This document shows, piece by piece, positions 1-9,117 of a DNA stretch of 25,221 bases. This DNA is from a virus. Each line of letters opens with the position of its first letter. The first letter of the stretch is position 1. Below the pieces are notes generated by a model that saw nothing but the letters and a program-made list of their open reading frames with translations, did no database searches and was not told the DNA's origin. The stretch is from positions 1 through 25,221 of IMG/VR virus record IMGVR_UViG_3300031759_000135; one strand, written 5' to 3'. Position numbers and translations under genes: made by a program.

Positions 1-1
1 T

Positions 2-1060
2 GACGTGCAATCCGCTGCACAGGGTGCTGAATCGGCTTTGCTTTCATTTGGTGATGCTGCGGTAACTTCTGATCAAGCACGAGCAAGTCTACAAAGCGCA
101 AATCAACAAGAAGCAGCAGCGTTGTCAGCGTACAACCAAGCAGTAAGAAATAGCGGTCAAAACTCCTCCGCAGCAAAAAATGCTTTGGATGCGCTTAATC
201 AAGCCAAGCTTCAACAACGTCAAGCATCGTTAGGTGTTGCTCAATCAATCGTTAACGAAAATCAAAATATTTCTCAACTTTCAAAAAGCACTGAGGATCT
301 TTACAAAAAACAGCAAAACAGTATTTCTGTAGCAAAATCTTCTCTTCTCAGTGATCAAATACTGCAAAAAAGTAAACAACAACTTGCAACAGATCAAAAC
401 AATCTGAATAAAGCCCTATCAAGTCCAGCGATTGTAGACTGGTTTAACTCGTTGAAGGCAACAACCGATGCGCTTAAGGGCGACGGAAACCCACAGCATC
501 AAGCGTTGTATGACCTCTTGCACAAGATTGAACAACAAAAACCAGGCGATGCGCTGAAGACAATGAACAGTGCGCTTCCTGGTGTCCAAACGGTAAGCGA
601 TGCAATTACCGCACTTCAAAATCAATTGAATGCTCTTGGACAAACAACTGTTAGTCCTTCAGTAAATTTCAACATTGGTTCTTCTCTTTCTTCATTGATA
701 AGCAGTTTGCCATCTTCTGGTTCAAAACCAATAAAAAAACTTCCTCCAGGACATGCTGCCGGTGGATTAATTACAAGTCCAGAGATTGCGCTTATTGGTG
801 AAGCCGGACCAGAGGTAATCATTCCTTTGAGTAACTTGCCAGGAGGAACTGGACTGGTTACTGGCAACACAACAGTGTCTCCGATTAGAACTGGATCGCC
901 AATTGCAGGTGGTTCGGCCCGAGGAGGACAAGTGATCAACGTCACGGTCAACATGCAGGGTGCGATGTACGGCAACATCAATCAATTTGCCAATGACTTG
1001 GGTCGTGTGCTCGCCACAAAGATCATGCCCAACTCTGGAACTCCGCTCATCACAACATGA
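2..1060 (+). CDS. Tail tape measure protein, C-terminal part (5' end outside window)
   Basis: The frame is open to the left edge, so this is the tail end of a longer gene; the GTG at position 5 is unlikely to be its start. Counting from that codon, residues 1-220 are Gln/Ser/Asn/Ala-rich and probably helical, as in the rod region of tape measure proteins that set tail length. Residues about 253-276 carry GGLITSPEIALIGEAGPEV followed by IIPLS, a C-terminal signature I know from many phage tape measure proteins (G-G-x-x-x-x-P-x-x-x-x-G-E-A-G-P-E). The end is hydrophobic and Gly-rich. The stop overlaps the next start (ATGA), consistent with tail genes translated together. The identification rests on the GEAGPE motif and the position just before a hub-like gene. 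Confidence 0.85.
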   Translation, partial: DVQSAAQGAESALLSFGDAAVTSDQARASLQSANQQEAAALSAYNQAVRNSGQNSSAAKNALDALNQAKLQQRQASLGVAQSIVNENQNISQLSKSTEDLYKKQQNSISVAKSSLLSDQILQKSKQQLATDQNNLNKALSSPAIVDWFNSLKATTDALKGDGNPQHQALYDLLHKIEQQKPGDALKTMNSALPGVQTVSDAITALQNQLNALGQTTVSPSVNFNIGSSLSSLISSLPSSGSKPIKKLPPGHAAGGLITSPEIALIGEAGPEVIIPLSNLPGGTGLVTGNTTVSPIRTGSPIAGGSARGGQVINVTVNMQGAMYGNINQFANDLGRVLATKIMPNSGTPLITT

Positions 1061-2913
1061 GTGACAGCATTGCAGTCCCCAATATCTCTTGCTACATAAC
1101 CCCGCCAGCACTGGGAGTAAACTTCAAGGGAAATATTAAGGACTACTCAAATCTTATTACGGGCATTTCCTCCACGGCGGGAATTATTGTAGGGATGCTT
1201 GTCACTGGTGACGGTATTCAATCCGGCACAACCGTCACTGCAATCAAACCCAACGTCAACAGCACTCCCAAGCACGGTAAACCCGTGCATACTCCAGGAG
1301 TTGTGACGCTTTCAAAAACAATCATTGGCGAGCCAGTCAATGGAGAGCGTGCAGTTCCCTTTGTTGCCAAACAAGTAGAACGTACAAAAGACTACGCATC
1401 GTTCATGTCGTGGAGTGGAGCATCCAATAGCTCAACAATTAGCCAGAACTTTGGACGACAAGGCGATACCGCAACTATTGTTTTGGTCGATGACTACTCT
1501 GCCAGTGTCAGTTCATTCCCAAATGTTGTCGGATCTGGTACTCGCAATCCGCACTTCTACATCCCGCCTTTTTCGGAAATTCTTGTTATAGACAACAACG
1601 TACACGCTGCATCAACAGCGCCGACAAAAAGCATGGCCGAAGGCGTGTTGTTTGCGGGACTCATCACAAATCCAAAGTTTCAGTGGCGTGCTCCTGGACT
1701 TGTCGAGTGGGTGCTCGAATGCGTGGACTACACCTACCTCGCTGACAATGCTTCTGAATCAGGGCTATACGTTGGGCAGCACATCAGCGACATCATCATT
1801 GATCTAACGCAGAACGCAGAGTGTGGGATCAGCGCACAACCTGCGCCCAAGTATTCCAGTGGCCGTGTGTACAAAGCCCCGATTACGCATTACCAAAACC
1901 TTGGGTACGACAAACTGACCAATCACTGGGACGCACTTGCAAAAGCTGCGTCAGGCAACGATGTGTGGGGATGGTACGTCGATTATCAAAAGCGACTTTG
2001 GTTCTATGGATCTCAAGCCCAAGGCCCGCTTTTCAAATCGTACGTTACGGTCACCGACACGATCACTGCGCCAGTACCCAGCATGTGGGAGTGTCACGTC
2101 GACACATCTCAGCAGATGTACTACGAGTACGACACGTCAACCTTTTACACACGGTGTGTTGTTGAGGGTGCAAGCACAACGCACAGTTACACCCTTCCTA
2201 CAGCAAAGAAATCCAAATCTCCCGCAACTCAAACGTGGACTGCAAACGGTCAAGAAACTTCATGGGTTCTTTCCAAAACCCCAGACGTTACTACCGCAAA
2301 CATTGTTGCTTCAGAACAATCAACCAAAAAAGAAGAGTCAAATTTTTATCTGACAATTGGTGGCAAGGCATATCGCGTAGAAGTTTGGGATGCATCTCGT
2401 ACTTCCACCTCTCCGTTTTATTTGCAAGAGAACGTAACGGGTGCAGGGATTCCTGTATGGGCATTGCATTCAAACCCTGCTCATGGTGGATTTTCTCCTG
2501 CCCGAGGCGTAGTGATTAACTTGTGGTACAAGTACATCAGTACTGTTCATGCGGCATCAAACAACGTTTCGCAGCAACGCAAACTTGCATCGCTTCCAAA
2601 CGGTGGAAAATTTACCACCGTTGTAAAAGATCAAACACTGACAACGGTTAAACAAGCGAATCTTCGCGCTGCTTCGGTACTCAAAGAGTATTCAGAACCT
2701 CAAGAACGAATTACGTTTTACACAGACCCTTCTTGGATTGGCGTCTTTCGAGTAGGTCAGACGTTTGTTGGAAACTTCTCCACCATTCCTAACTCTGACA
2801 ATGGTTACCAACTTGGTATCTACAACACGACTTTCTTCATTATCCAACAACAGATAACATTTAAAGACGGCGGGTACAGATCCTGCCAAGTCACAGCGAT
2901 TAGGCATACATAA
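1057..2913 (+). CDS. Tail hub / baseplate-like minor tail protein
   Basis: This 618-residue protein directly follows the tape measure, where phages encode distal-tail and hub proteins. Residues about 195-290 contain the pattern G-x-I-x-N-P-K-F, L-V-E-W-V-L-E-C-x-D-Y and later G-Q-H-I-S-D-I-I-I-D-L, which resembles the hub domain of actinophage and other siphophage minor tail proteins. The C-terminus (from about 545) has F-Y-T-D-P-S-W-I-G and a Tyr/Phe-rich beta section typical of the last hub domain. Residues 21-100 hold one copy of a module that recurs in two other tail proteins here and may have been inserted into the N-terminal domain. Start ATG overlaps the upstream stop. A role as the hub linking tail tube to fibres is inferred; I cannot separate hub from a Dit-hub fusion. 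Confidence 0.7.
   Translation: MSDSIAVPNISCYITPPALGVNFKGNIKDYSNLITGISSTAGIIVGMLVTGDGIQSGTTVTAIKPNVNSTPKHGKPVHTPGVVTLSKTIIGEPVNGERAVPFVAKQVERTKDYASFMSWSGASNSSTISQNFGRQGDTATIVLVDDYSASVSSFPNVVGSGTRNPHFYIPPFSEILVIDNNVHAASTAPTKSMAEGVLFAGLITNPKFQWRAPGLVEWVLECVDYTYLADNASESGLYVGQHISDIIIDLTQNAECGISAQPAPKYSSGRVYKAPITHYQNLGYDKLTNHWDALAKAASGNDVWGWYVDYQKRLWFYGSQAQGPLFKSYVTVTDTITAPVPSMWECHVDTSQQMYYEYDTSTFYTRCVVEGASTTHSYTLPTAKKSKSPATQTWTANGQETSWVLSKTPDVTTANIVASEQSTKKEESNFYLTIGGKAYRVEVWDASRTSTSPFYLQENVTGAGIPVWALHSNPAHGGFSPARGVVINLWYKYISTVHAASNNVSQQRKLASLPNGGKFTTVVKDQTLTTVKQANLRAASVLKEYSEPQERITFYTDPSWIGVFRVGQTFVGNFSTIPNSDNGYQLGIYNTTFFIIQQQITFKDGGYRSCQVTAIRHT
1117..1356 (+). repeat. Dispersed F-x-G-N module, copy in hub protein
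   Basis: Encodes residues 21-100 of the hub-like protein: F-K-G-N, then S-N-L-I-T-x-I-S-S-T-x-G-I, V-G-M, T-G-x-G-I and G-T-T-V-T-x-I, ending in a T-L-S-K strand. The same order of elements occurs in the proteins starting at 3158 and 6037. This copy carries an extra Pro/Lys/His-rich loop (residues about 65-80). Confidence 0.6.
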
Positions 2914-3167
2914 TGAGTACCAATCTCGGGTTTGGATCAGGTGGTGGTGGTGGACGACCGTTCACGATCCAGGATTTGTTTGCCGCAGTGTCTCCGACAA
3001 AGACATCAAACGGAACGCAAACTGGTAATCATGAAGTCATTAATACTCGCGAGTACGTTGCGCTCAATGACATCGTGACGTATGCGAGATACGGTTCATA
3101 TGGCACAGTAGAAGGACCGAATCAGGTCTATAATGTGGCAATCTGGCAGACGGGAATATGGGGCTAA
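2913..3167 (+). CDS. Small glycine-rich protein of the tail operon, function unknown
   Basis: An 84-residue protein whose ATG shares one base with the hub stop (TAATG) and whose end overlaps the next gene by 10 bases, so it is embedded in the tail operon. Residues 5-14 form a Gly-rich flexible stretch, followed by P-F-T-I-Q-D-L-F; the C-terminal half is Tyr-rich (A-R-Y-G-S-Y-G-T) and ends in W-Q-T-G-I-W-G. No signal peptide or membrane segment is seen. I do not recognise the family. Its position between hub and fibre suggests a small tail-tip connector, but this is inference only. Confidence 0.65.
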   Translation: MSTNLGFGSGGGGGRPFTIQDLFAAVSPTKTSNGTQTGNHEVINTREYVALNDIVTYARYGSYGTVEGPNQVYNVAIWQTGIWG

Positions 3168-4693
3168 CACCAATCAACGGTCGTATTACGCTTCGCACTG
3201 AACGCGACGGCGTATGCACAGGTGAGCAGACTTCTCAGAACATCATGTGCAATGGTGGCCTTGGTGAGCTTGCGTCTGCATTGGCATGGTCTGCTGCTCA
3301 AGATCAGGGATCTTTGATCGGTGCCGTCGCAAATTACATGACTCCATTTTATGGGGCTGTTGGTTCGGGAGCATATCCTCCCTTTAGCATCAATGGCGCG
3401 ATCAACAGCGGATCAACTCAGGTCACTCAAGTCTCGCCTAACCAGGTGACGTTTACTGGAAATGTCACTTCTGGTTCAAACTCTGTAACGAGTGTGTCAT
3501 CAACAACGGGAATCTTTGTTGGCATGACATTGTCTGACGTACTGGGATACATCCCTCCTGGCGCACAAGTCACAGCAATTGTTGGTAGCACCTTGACGTT
3601 AAGCGCAAACGCAACAAATAGCGCAACAACGGAAACCATCAACGGTTACTATCCGCTTTCTCCTGGAATGATCATTGAGGCAACCTCTGGCATTCCGTTG
3701 TACACAACAATTTCAAGCTACAGCCCATCAACAAACACCGTCACGATGTCAAAGGCCGCAACCGGCGACACAATGAATAACGCTGTGGCATTGGATATTG
3801 TGACGACTGGTACGACATCGGTAACAAGCAGCAGCTCAACAGCTATTACTACGATTGCTGGCGAGATGTTGATTGTAATCGTTGGATCTTACAACGGAGG
3901 TACAGCAAATCTTTCCATCTCAGATACGCTTGGCGGTCTGACATGGACAAAGATTCAAGGCAGCAACGGCACATCATTTGCTGCGCCTGCAATCTTCTGG
4001 GCAATCGCAAGCACAGCAACGTCTGGAAAAGTCACGGTCACGGACACTGGAACAAGCACGCTTGTCATGCAGCCGTGGCAAGTCAGCAATCAGGGTTCGT
4101 CTCCAATTGTTCAGACCATCAACGCCACGAGTTACGCAGCAAGTTTTACCAATCCACCAAATGCAAACTCGTTGGTAATTACTGTTTTTGAAGAAGCAAA
4201 CGCAAGCACGCCAACAATCACGCAGCCTAATGGATTTACCAGCATGATGGCGACAAGCTCTGGTCCCGTGTATTTGCAAGCTGCTCAGATGAACGGTCTC
4301 GCATATCAGAACATTATGTGGGCAGAGTCGGGTGTTACTGCGGCTCCTGCACTTCTTGCAATTGAGATCCAACCTGGACCGAATACAGCAATGAATGTAG
4401 GAACCTCTGCAACCGACCTTACGCTCTACAACGAACTTGGACGAGCGCAGGTCTCTGCTGTGACCTCGTCGCCTCCTGGATCATCTGGTACAGCAAACAC
4501 CTTCTATCAATTCCAGTTCGAGGCACAGACAGCTACGTTTACATTGACTGAGGCTGGTGTCTTTGCAAACGCAAGCAGCACAGTTGGAACCGGAAGTTTG
4601 CTTGATCATGCGTTGTTTATTCCTCAGTTCACTTGGACAGCGGGCGACACGTTGACAATGACAGCAGAGTTTACATGGAGTAACCCAACATGA
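3158..4693 (+). CDS. Mosaic tail fibre / minor tail protein
   Basis: A 511-residue protein with discontinuous architecture. Residues 1-75 (Q-N-I-M-C-N-G-G-L-G-E-L-A, then F-Y-G-A-V-G-S-G) and residues about 410-511 (T-D-L-T-L-Y-N-E-L-G-R-A-Q-V, then T-E-A-G-V-F and a T-x-T-x-T-x-E-F-T-W end) look like two halves of one phage tail-fibre fold. The 234-residue minus-strand protein at 18283-18987 has the same order of elements without the gap. Between the halves lie two copies of the F-T-G-N module (residues about 97-212) and a Thr/Ser-rich beta domain (about 212-405) with G-E-M-L-I-V-I-V-G and S-D-T-L-G-G-L-T-W. The start ATG lies inside the upstream gene, suggesting translational coupling. Role: structural, distal tail; ligand unknown. 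Confidence 0.7.
   Translation: MGLTPINGRITLRTERDGVCTGEQTSQNIMCNGGLGELASALAWSAAQDQGSLIGAVANYMTPFYGAVGSGAYPPFSINGAINSGSTQVTQVSPNQVTFTGNVTSGSNSVTSVSSTTGIFVGMTLSDVLGYIPPGAQVTAIVGSTLTLSANATNSATTETINGYYPLSPGMIIEATSGIPLYTTISSYSPSTNTVTMSKAATGDTMNNAVALDIVTTGTTSVTSSSSTAITTIAGEMLIVIVGSYNGGTANLSISDTLGGLTWTKIQGSNGTSFAAPAIFWAIASTATSGKVTVTDTGTSTLVMQPWQVSNQGSSPIVQTINATSYAASFTNPPNANSLVITVFEEANASTPTITQPNGFTSMMATSSGPVYLQAAQMNGLAYQNIMWAESGVTAAPALLAIEIQPGPNTAMNVGTSATDLTLYNELGRAQVSAVTSSPPGSSGTANTFYQFQFEAQTATFTLTEAGVFANASSTVGTGSLLDHALFIPQFTWTAGDTLTMTAEFTWSNPT
3446..3793 (+). repeat. Dispersed F-T-G-N module, tandem pair
   Basis: Encodes residues about 97-212 of the fibre protein starting at 3158. The first unit reads F-T-G-N, G-S-N-S-V-T, S-S-T-T-G-I, V-G-M and T-L-S-A-N-A. 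The second, degenerate unit begins at L-S-P-G-M and has S-G-I-P and T-V-T-M-S-K-A-A-T-G. The tandem arrangement matches the C-terminal pair in the protein starting at 6037. Confidence 0.6.
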
Positions 4694-6036
4694 CCTGGCA
4701 AGCTCCCACTCAAGGCCAAGCAACTCTTGTTGGTCACGCAAACCAATTCCTGGTTGGACACCCATCAACCGTGTACTACTCCGGTAGTACCATCGGTAGT
4801 AACCCAACTTTTGCTGCGGGCACTGCAGACACGCTTGGTTCTAATGCGCTGGCGTTTACGTTTACCCTTGCGTCGTCCACAACCATTAACGCTGTGTACT
4901 TGTCGCTCGGCGCAATTGGGGCGGGTGCTGACGTACTCGTATCAATTCAATCGAGCACGGGTAGCACTCCACAGCCAGCAGGAACGTCGGGAACAATTTA
5001 CGCATCTGCGGTCATACCTGCCGAATGGATGCCATCTGGTATTCAAACAACGATCAACAACTTTCACGTTCCACTTGCGTGCACTTTGGCAGCAGGACAG
5101 TACTGGGTTGTTGTGCAGCCGGGGTCAACGATCTACAACTCGACACCGGGTTCGTTGTTTACGGCGACCAATAACTACATCCAGGCTGCTACCGGATACA
5201 ACGACGTGTACCTGTCGAGGTCAACAGCTACGTCTGGTGCATCAACGTATTCGTCATCGTCTGGAACTTGGGCAGTACAGACGTATGGGTATGCCATCTA
5301 CTTGCAAGGTGGAACAACTGGAAACCTACTTGGATTTGCAGACGACCCATATCCTGTAAGCACAGCGTTATCGGTTCCTTCAAAACTCACTGCATATCAT
5401 TACAGCGTTTCTGCACAAATTAACACCGCATATGAATGGGCAACTCGTTCGTATGGATTGGTCAACAACATGTTGTGCCGTGATGATTCTAGTTTTGAAG
5501 TTGGAATTGGAACTTGGGTTGCTGGATCTAACACAACAGTGGCTCAGTCAACCACTCGCGCTCTTGATGGCACACACTCACTTGCATTAACGGCGACAGC
5601 CGCAGGATCAATGGCCGCATCAACTGGAGTCGGAACGTATCCTGCTAGCTACTACCCTGTTGTTGCGGGTCAAACGTATACCGCATCTGCGTATTTTTAT
5701 CCTGGCTCAACAGCGCGTAATGTCAGTGTGTATATCCAGTGGTATACGTCAAGCTCTTCTTCTACCACTACTACTGGAACAAGTGTTTCTGAAGTTCTTA
5801 ACACTTGGACTCAAGTAACGTCGGTCCTTGCTGGCGTTAGTGCAGTTGCACCAGCGGGCGCACTTTACGCACGTGTTGGAGTAAACATCTCATCTGCCGG
5901 TGCTGGTGAAATTCACTACATTGATCAAGTAAATTTGAACATCGGATCGTCTGCTATCTGGTCATATCCTGGTGTTGGCATTGCTTCTAAAAGAACACTT
6001 AGTTACGTATCTCTTAACTTAATAAGCGTGACTTAA
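4690..6036 (+). CDS. Tail fibre protein with carbohydrate-binding-like domain
   Basis: A 448-residue protein; its ATG overlaps the upstream stop by 4 bases. Residues about 40-205 form a beta-rich domain (F-T-F-T-L-A-S-S-T-T-I-N-A-V, V-L-V-S-I-Q, L-A-A-G-Q-Y-W-V-V-V) like jelly-roll anchor domains of phage and secreted proteins. Residues about 258-425 start L-V-N-N-M-L-C-R-D-D-S-S-F-E-V-G-x-G-x-W and continue with D-G-T-H-S-L, G-Q-T-Y-T-A-S-A-Y and I-H-Y-I-D-Q-V-N-L. That order is typical of CenC-like (CBM4/9-type) galactose-binding folds, which bind glycans. A receptor- or cell-wall-polysaccharide-binding role is inferred. No enzymatic motif is seen. The protein is rich in Ser, Thr and Ala, like its neighbours. 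Confidence 0.7.
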   Translation: MTWQAPTQGQATLVGHANQFLVGHPSTVYYSGSTIGSNPTFAAGTADTLGSNALAFTFTLASSTTINAVYLSLGAIGAGADVLVSIQSSTGSTPQPAGTSGTIYASAVIPAEWMPSGIQTTINNFHVPLACTLAAGQYWVVVQPGSTIYNSTPGSLFTATNNYIQAATGYNDVYLSRSTATSGASTYSSSSGTWAVQTYGYAIYLQGGTTGNLLGFADDPYPVSTALSVPSKLTAYHYSVSAQINTAYEWATRSYGLVNNMLCRDDSSFEVGIGTWVAGSNTTVAQSTTRALDGTHSLALTATAAGSMAASTGVGTYPASYYPVVAGQTYTASAYFYPGSTARNVSVYIQWYTSSSSSTTTTGTSVSEVLNTWTQVTSVLAGVSAVAPAGALYARVGVNISSAGAGEIHYIDQVNLNIGSSAIWSYPGVGIASKRTLSYVSLNLISVT

Positions 6037-9000
6037 ATGTCTGTAAGTATTGTTCAAACAGCAAACTCTGGATTAATTTCCGGAACAACAAATTCAACTA
6101 CCGTTACATTAACTTCGCCCCCAACTCCTGGCAATACTTTGATTGCTATTGGCGGTGGAGTTCTCAGCGTTCCATCACAAGGTTTTATTAACATATCTGG
6201 TTATGCATCTATAAACTCTGGCATTGTTTTTCAAAACTGGGAATACAATTCATCTAACGTAAACCCGGTTCAACTCAGTGTTACATATCGTTATTTACAG
6301 CCCGGTGATCAATCATCTTGGACAATCAATTTAGATCCACAAGGATCAGGAACTGCTACCTACGGATGGGGCGTTGTCCTTATTGAGGTTTCCGGATATG
6401 TGCAAATTAATTACAACTACGCTGCCAATAACGTATCGCCGGGAACAGGTGGACCAGTCACTTTGTACGGTACTAACCCTGCAGATTTAATTCTGGGTAT
6501 GGGTACTCAAATGACCGCGCAAAGTGCAACGCAGGGTTGGAGTCAGGGCGCAGGCTCAACAGTTGGTTTTTCTTTGTTAGCAAGTCTTGAGAGTGCTTCA
6601 TACTTTGGTTCGCTTGGGGTATGGTCGCTTTCAAGTCCTGGTGGTTCAGTTACGAGTTACGCAGTGAACACTCCGGTAAACGCTGCAAACTATCAATGGA
6701 TTGGTGGAATTGTTTCAATTACTTCTTCACCAGTTACTGCACACTCATGGGAAGCAGACAGTCAACAAAAATCATTAGAAGTAAGTTGCATCAATCAATT
6801 TCTTGACTTGCACGAATCGCAAGTCGTGTATCAAGGTTCACTGCTTCAACAAACAAGTACTGGAAATTTTAATAACTGGCAACAAGTTGGTGGTTACATG
6901 ATTGACCAACCATTTGTTGCAAATGATTCAACGCTTGGTTTTGTTCGTGTTCCTATTACAAATCAAAATCTTCCGGCACCCGAAGTTGATTTCACTGGAG
7001 ACATCACCGAAGGGTCAAACACAATTGTCAATGTCTCTTCTATTGCAAACCTTTTTGTAGGTATGCCTTTGTATGCAACTGGAATAGACAGTGACACCAC
7101 TATTGTTGCTATTAGTTCTGGTGTCGTGACAATGTCTACATACGCATCAGCAACATTGACACAAAACGATTTTGTTGCAGTTGCTGATGCGATTGGTTAC
7201 GACCATGCGGTCAACATTTCTGTTGGTATCTATAAAGATAACGCTGGTAAACCGGGAACACTTGTTGCTCAGTATCTTGTTCCATCGTCAATTATTGAAT
7301 CAACAGGAAACGCAGACTGGCCTGAGCCTCAAGATGTACTTGGGGGGAAATATGTTGTTGACAGGCTTGCGTCTTTCCCGCAGTATCAGTCAACGCCTTC
7401 TGGAATTAATTTGTTCCAAGCTGGTCAATATGCCGTTTACATTCAAGGTACTTCATCTACTTCTGGTGCTCCAATATGGACATCTTATTACGATGGATCA
7501 GATTTAACTGGTTGGATTTCTAACGGCAATCTACCTCCAAATACAAATGATGGTTATTCAACTGTTGTCTATTGTCCAAATGCTCAAGTTTTAATTGCAT
7601 CTGTTCAAAACAATAATCCTTGGGCTGCGATATTTAATCAACAAACTGGCGTTGTTGGAGCTTGGCAGCAATTAAATCCAACTGGTGGTAGTAGTCTTAT
7701 TTATAATTCAATTCTTGGTGTATTAAGTAACAACGGAATAGATTATTTATTTGTTATTGGTGGAAACGATTCCAGTAGTCCTTATAATAATGGAATAAAT
7801 ACAACTTATTACACTTCAATAAATAACGACGCAACTGATAACGGATGGAGTCTTGGACCACAATTTCCGGTTGATACATGGGCAAGTTTTGGAACTAGTA
7901 GTTTAAATTATTATCAAAGTCCATATTTTAATATGGAAGATGGAAGTCTTGTTGTTCAAAACGGAAACGTATATGTAAATGTTTTTACAATTCCCGGAAC
8001 AAGTACTCGTTCCGGGATGTGGAAACTTTCAAACCCAACTGGGTCATGGCAATACATTGGAGAATTTCCACAGACTGTATACCAAGGTATGTATGCAGCA
8101 GGATCTTTACTTACCGATCTTGGTAGCTACACAAGCTATCCATTGGTTGCGTATACATCTTCACAAACAGGAATTGCTAACTGGGGAATGCAATCTTTAG
8201 GTGGCAACGTGTCTCAAGGACGTTGCGTGTTTGAAAACTCTGATGGTTCATATACTGCATTTTGGTCTCAACAATATGGTGGAACCAGCTACAAACAAGA
8301 AATCTTTCCATGCAATTGGGTAAGCGTACCGATTGGTCTTAACAATTTAACTTCCGGATCAACGTACCACTTGGTACTTAGCGGTTCGACACCAAACAAT
8401 TTTTCAAATGCAAACATTCCAATGATGAATCCTGTTGCTGGTTACAGTCAAACTTCCGCACAGATTTCTTCAAACGGTGGCACAACTTGGACAAGCCTTA
8501 ACGCTTCGGTTCCATGCCTTTTGTACGCTTCGTACAAACCAGGGACTCCAGGCAATGAGGGGATGTTTGGTTTTATTGATGATCAAGGTGCTCGTATTTC
8601 AACGTATTATTTTGGAAGTCCCTCATCTGATCTTATTAATGCGTCTCAGTGGACGGTAACGAATTTTCCCGCAACACTGACTGGATACACGTTTACGGGA
8701 AATACAACGTCGGGGTCAAACACCATTACCGCAATTGCTTCAACCACAGGCATTGTGGCTGGCATGGTTGTAAGCGGAACTGGTATTCCAGTAAATACAA
8801 CCGTTGTGTCAACGACCTCAACAACAATTATAATGAGCAAAAACGCTCAACTAAGCACAAACGGTTTAACTTTTAGCGCAGGTTCAACAATCGTAACTAT
8901 TAATGGACCTCTTGATTTGTCGCCAGGTATGCCTGTTTCCGGAATGGGAATACCAAACAACACCAGTATTGTAACCGTAAACAATTCTTCGCTTGTGCTC

Positions 9001-9117
9001 AACAATGCAGCGACTATGTCGTGTACTACCTTGCTTGCTTCAACAACAACAAGCATTGAGTCATGCACTATTAATTACACAAACGGTGCAATAACTTCAA
9101 TTACTGGATTGATCTGA
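6037..9117 (+). CDS. Large mosaic tail fibre protein (jelly roll, propeller-like region, repeated modules)
   Basis: A 1026-residue protein starting immediately after the upstream stop. Residues 1-230 are a beta domain with P-G-N-T-L-I-A-I-G-G-G, similar to the internal domain of the protein starting at 3158. Residues about 285-480 look like a jelly roll (F-V-R-V-P-I, then V-G-I-Y-K-D-N-A-G-K-P-G), with an F-T-G-D module at 317-385 sitting between its strands. Residues about 485-840 contain repeated D/N-G-W, Y-F-V-I-G-G-N-D and T-Y-Y-T-S-type strands, suggesting a kelch-like beta propeller; I cannot count blades reliably. Residues 884-1010 are two more modules. No catalytic motif is visible. 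Base composition is AT-rich compared with neighbouring genes. No clear ribosome site, so coupling to the upstream gene is likely. Confidence 0.65.
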   Translation: MSVSIVQTANSGLISGTTNSTTVTLTSPPTPGNTLIAIGGGVLSVPSQGFINISGYASINSGIVFQNWEYNSSNVNPVQLSVTYRYLQPGDQSSWTINLDPQGSGTATYGWGVVLIEVSGYVQINYNYAANNVSPGTGGPVTLYGTNPADLILGMGTQMTAQSATQGWSQGAGSTVGFSLLASLESASYFGSLGVWSLSSPGGSVTSYAVNTPVNAANYQWIGGIVSITSSPVTAHSWEADSQQKSLEVSCINQFLDLHESQVVYQGSLLQQTSTGNFNNWQQVGGYMIDQPFVANDSTLGFVRVPITNQNLPAPEVDFTGDITEGSNTIVNVSSIANLFVGMPLYATGIDSDTTIVAISSGVVTMSTYASATLTQNDFVAVADAIGYDHAVNISVGIYKDNAGKPGTLVAQYLVPSSIIESTGNADWPEPQDVLGGKYVVDRLASFPQYQSTPSGINLFQAGQYAVYIQGTSSTSGAPIWTSYYDGSDLTGWISNGNLPPNTNDGYSTVVYCPNAQVLIASVQNNNPWAAIFNQQTGVVGAWQQLNPTGGSSLIYNSILGVLSNNGIDYLFVIGGNDSSSPYNNGINTTYYTSINNDATDNGWSLGPQFPVDTWASFGTSSLNYYQSPYFNMEDGSLVVQNGNVYVNVFTIPGTSTRSGMWKLSNPTGSWQYIGEFPQTVYQGMYAAGSLLTDLGSYTSYPLVAYTSSQTGIANWGMQSLGGNVSQGRCVFENSDGSYTAFWSQQYGGTSYKQEIFPCNWVSVPIGLNNLTSGSTYHLVLSGSTPNNFSNANIPMMNPVAGYSQTSAQISSNGGTTWTSLNASVPCLLYASYKPGTPGNEGMFGFIDDQGARISTYYFGSPSSDLINASQWTVTNFPATLTGYTFTGNTTSGSNTITAIASTTGIVAGMVVSGTGIPVNTTVVSTTSTTIIMSKNAQLSTNGLTFSAGSTIVTINGPLDLSPGMPVSGMGIPNNTSIVTVNNSSLVLNNAATMSCTTLLASTTTSIESCTINYTNGAITSITGLI
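6985..7185 (+). repeat. Dispersed F-T-G-N module, copy inside a jelly-roll domain
   Basis: Encodes residues 317-383 of the large fibre: F-T-G-D, G-S-N-T-I-V, V-S-S-I, F-V-G-M, A-T-G-I, D-T-T-I-V-A-I and V-T-M-S. It is flanked on both sides by what reads as one jelly-roll domain. Confidence 0.55.
8686..9060 (+). repeat. Dispersed F-T-G-N module, C-terminal tandem pair
   Basis: Encodes residues 884 to about 1008 of the large fibre. The first unit has F-T-G-N-T-T-S-G-S-N-T-I-T, S-T-T-G-I and S-G-T-G-I-P. The second has L-S-P-G-M, S-G-M-G-I-P and S-L-V-L-N-N-A-A. It is the best-preserved pair in the window. Confidence 0.6.

Noticed and set aside
4727-5359. 210-residue plus-strand frame
   Set aside because: Shadow of the fibre gene at 4690-6036; Arg/Leu/Gln/Thr-rich and without a ribosome site.
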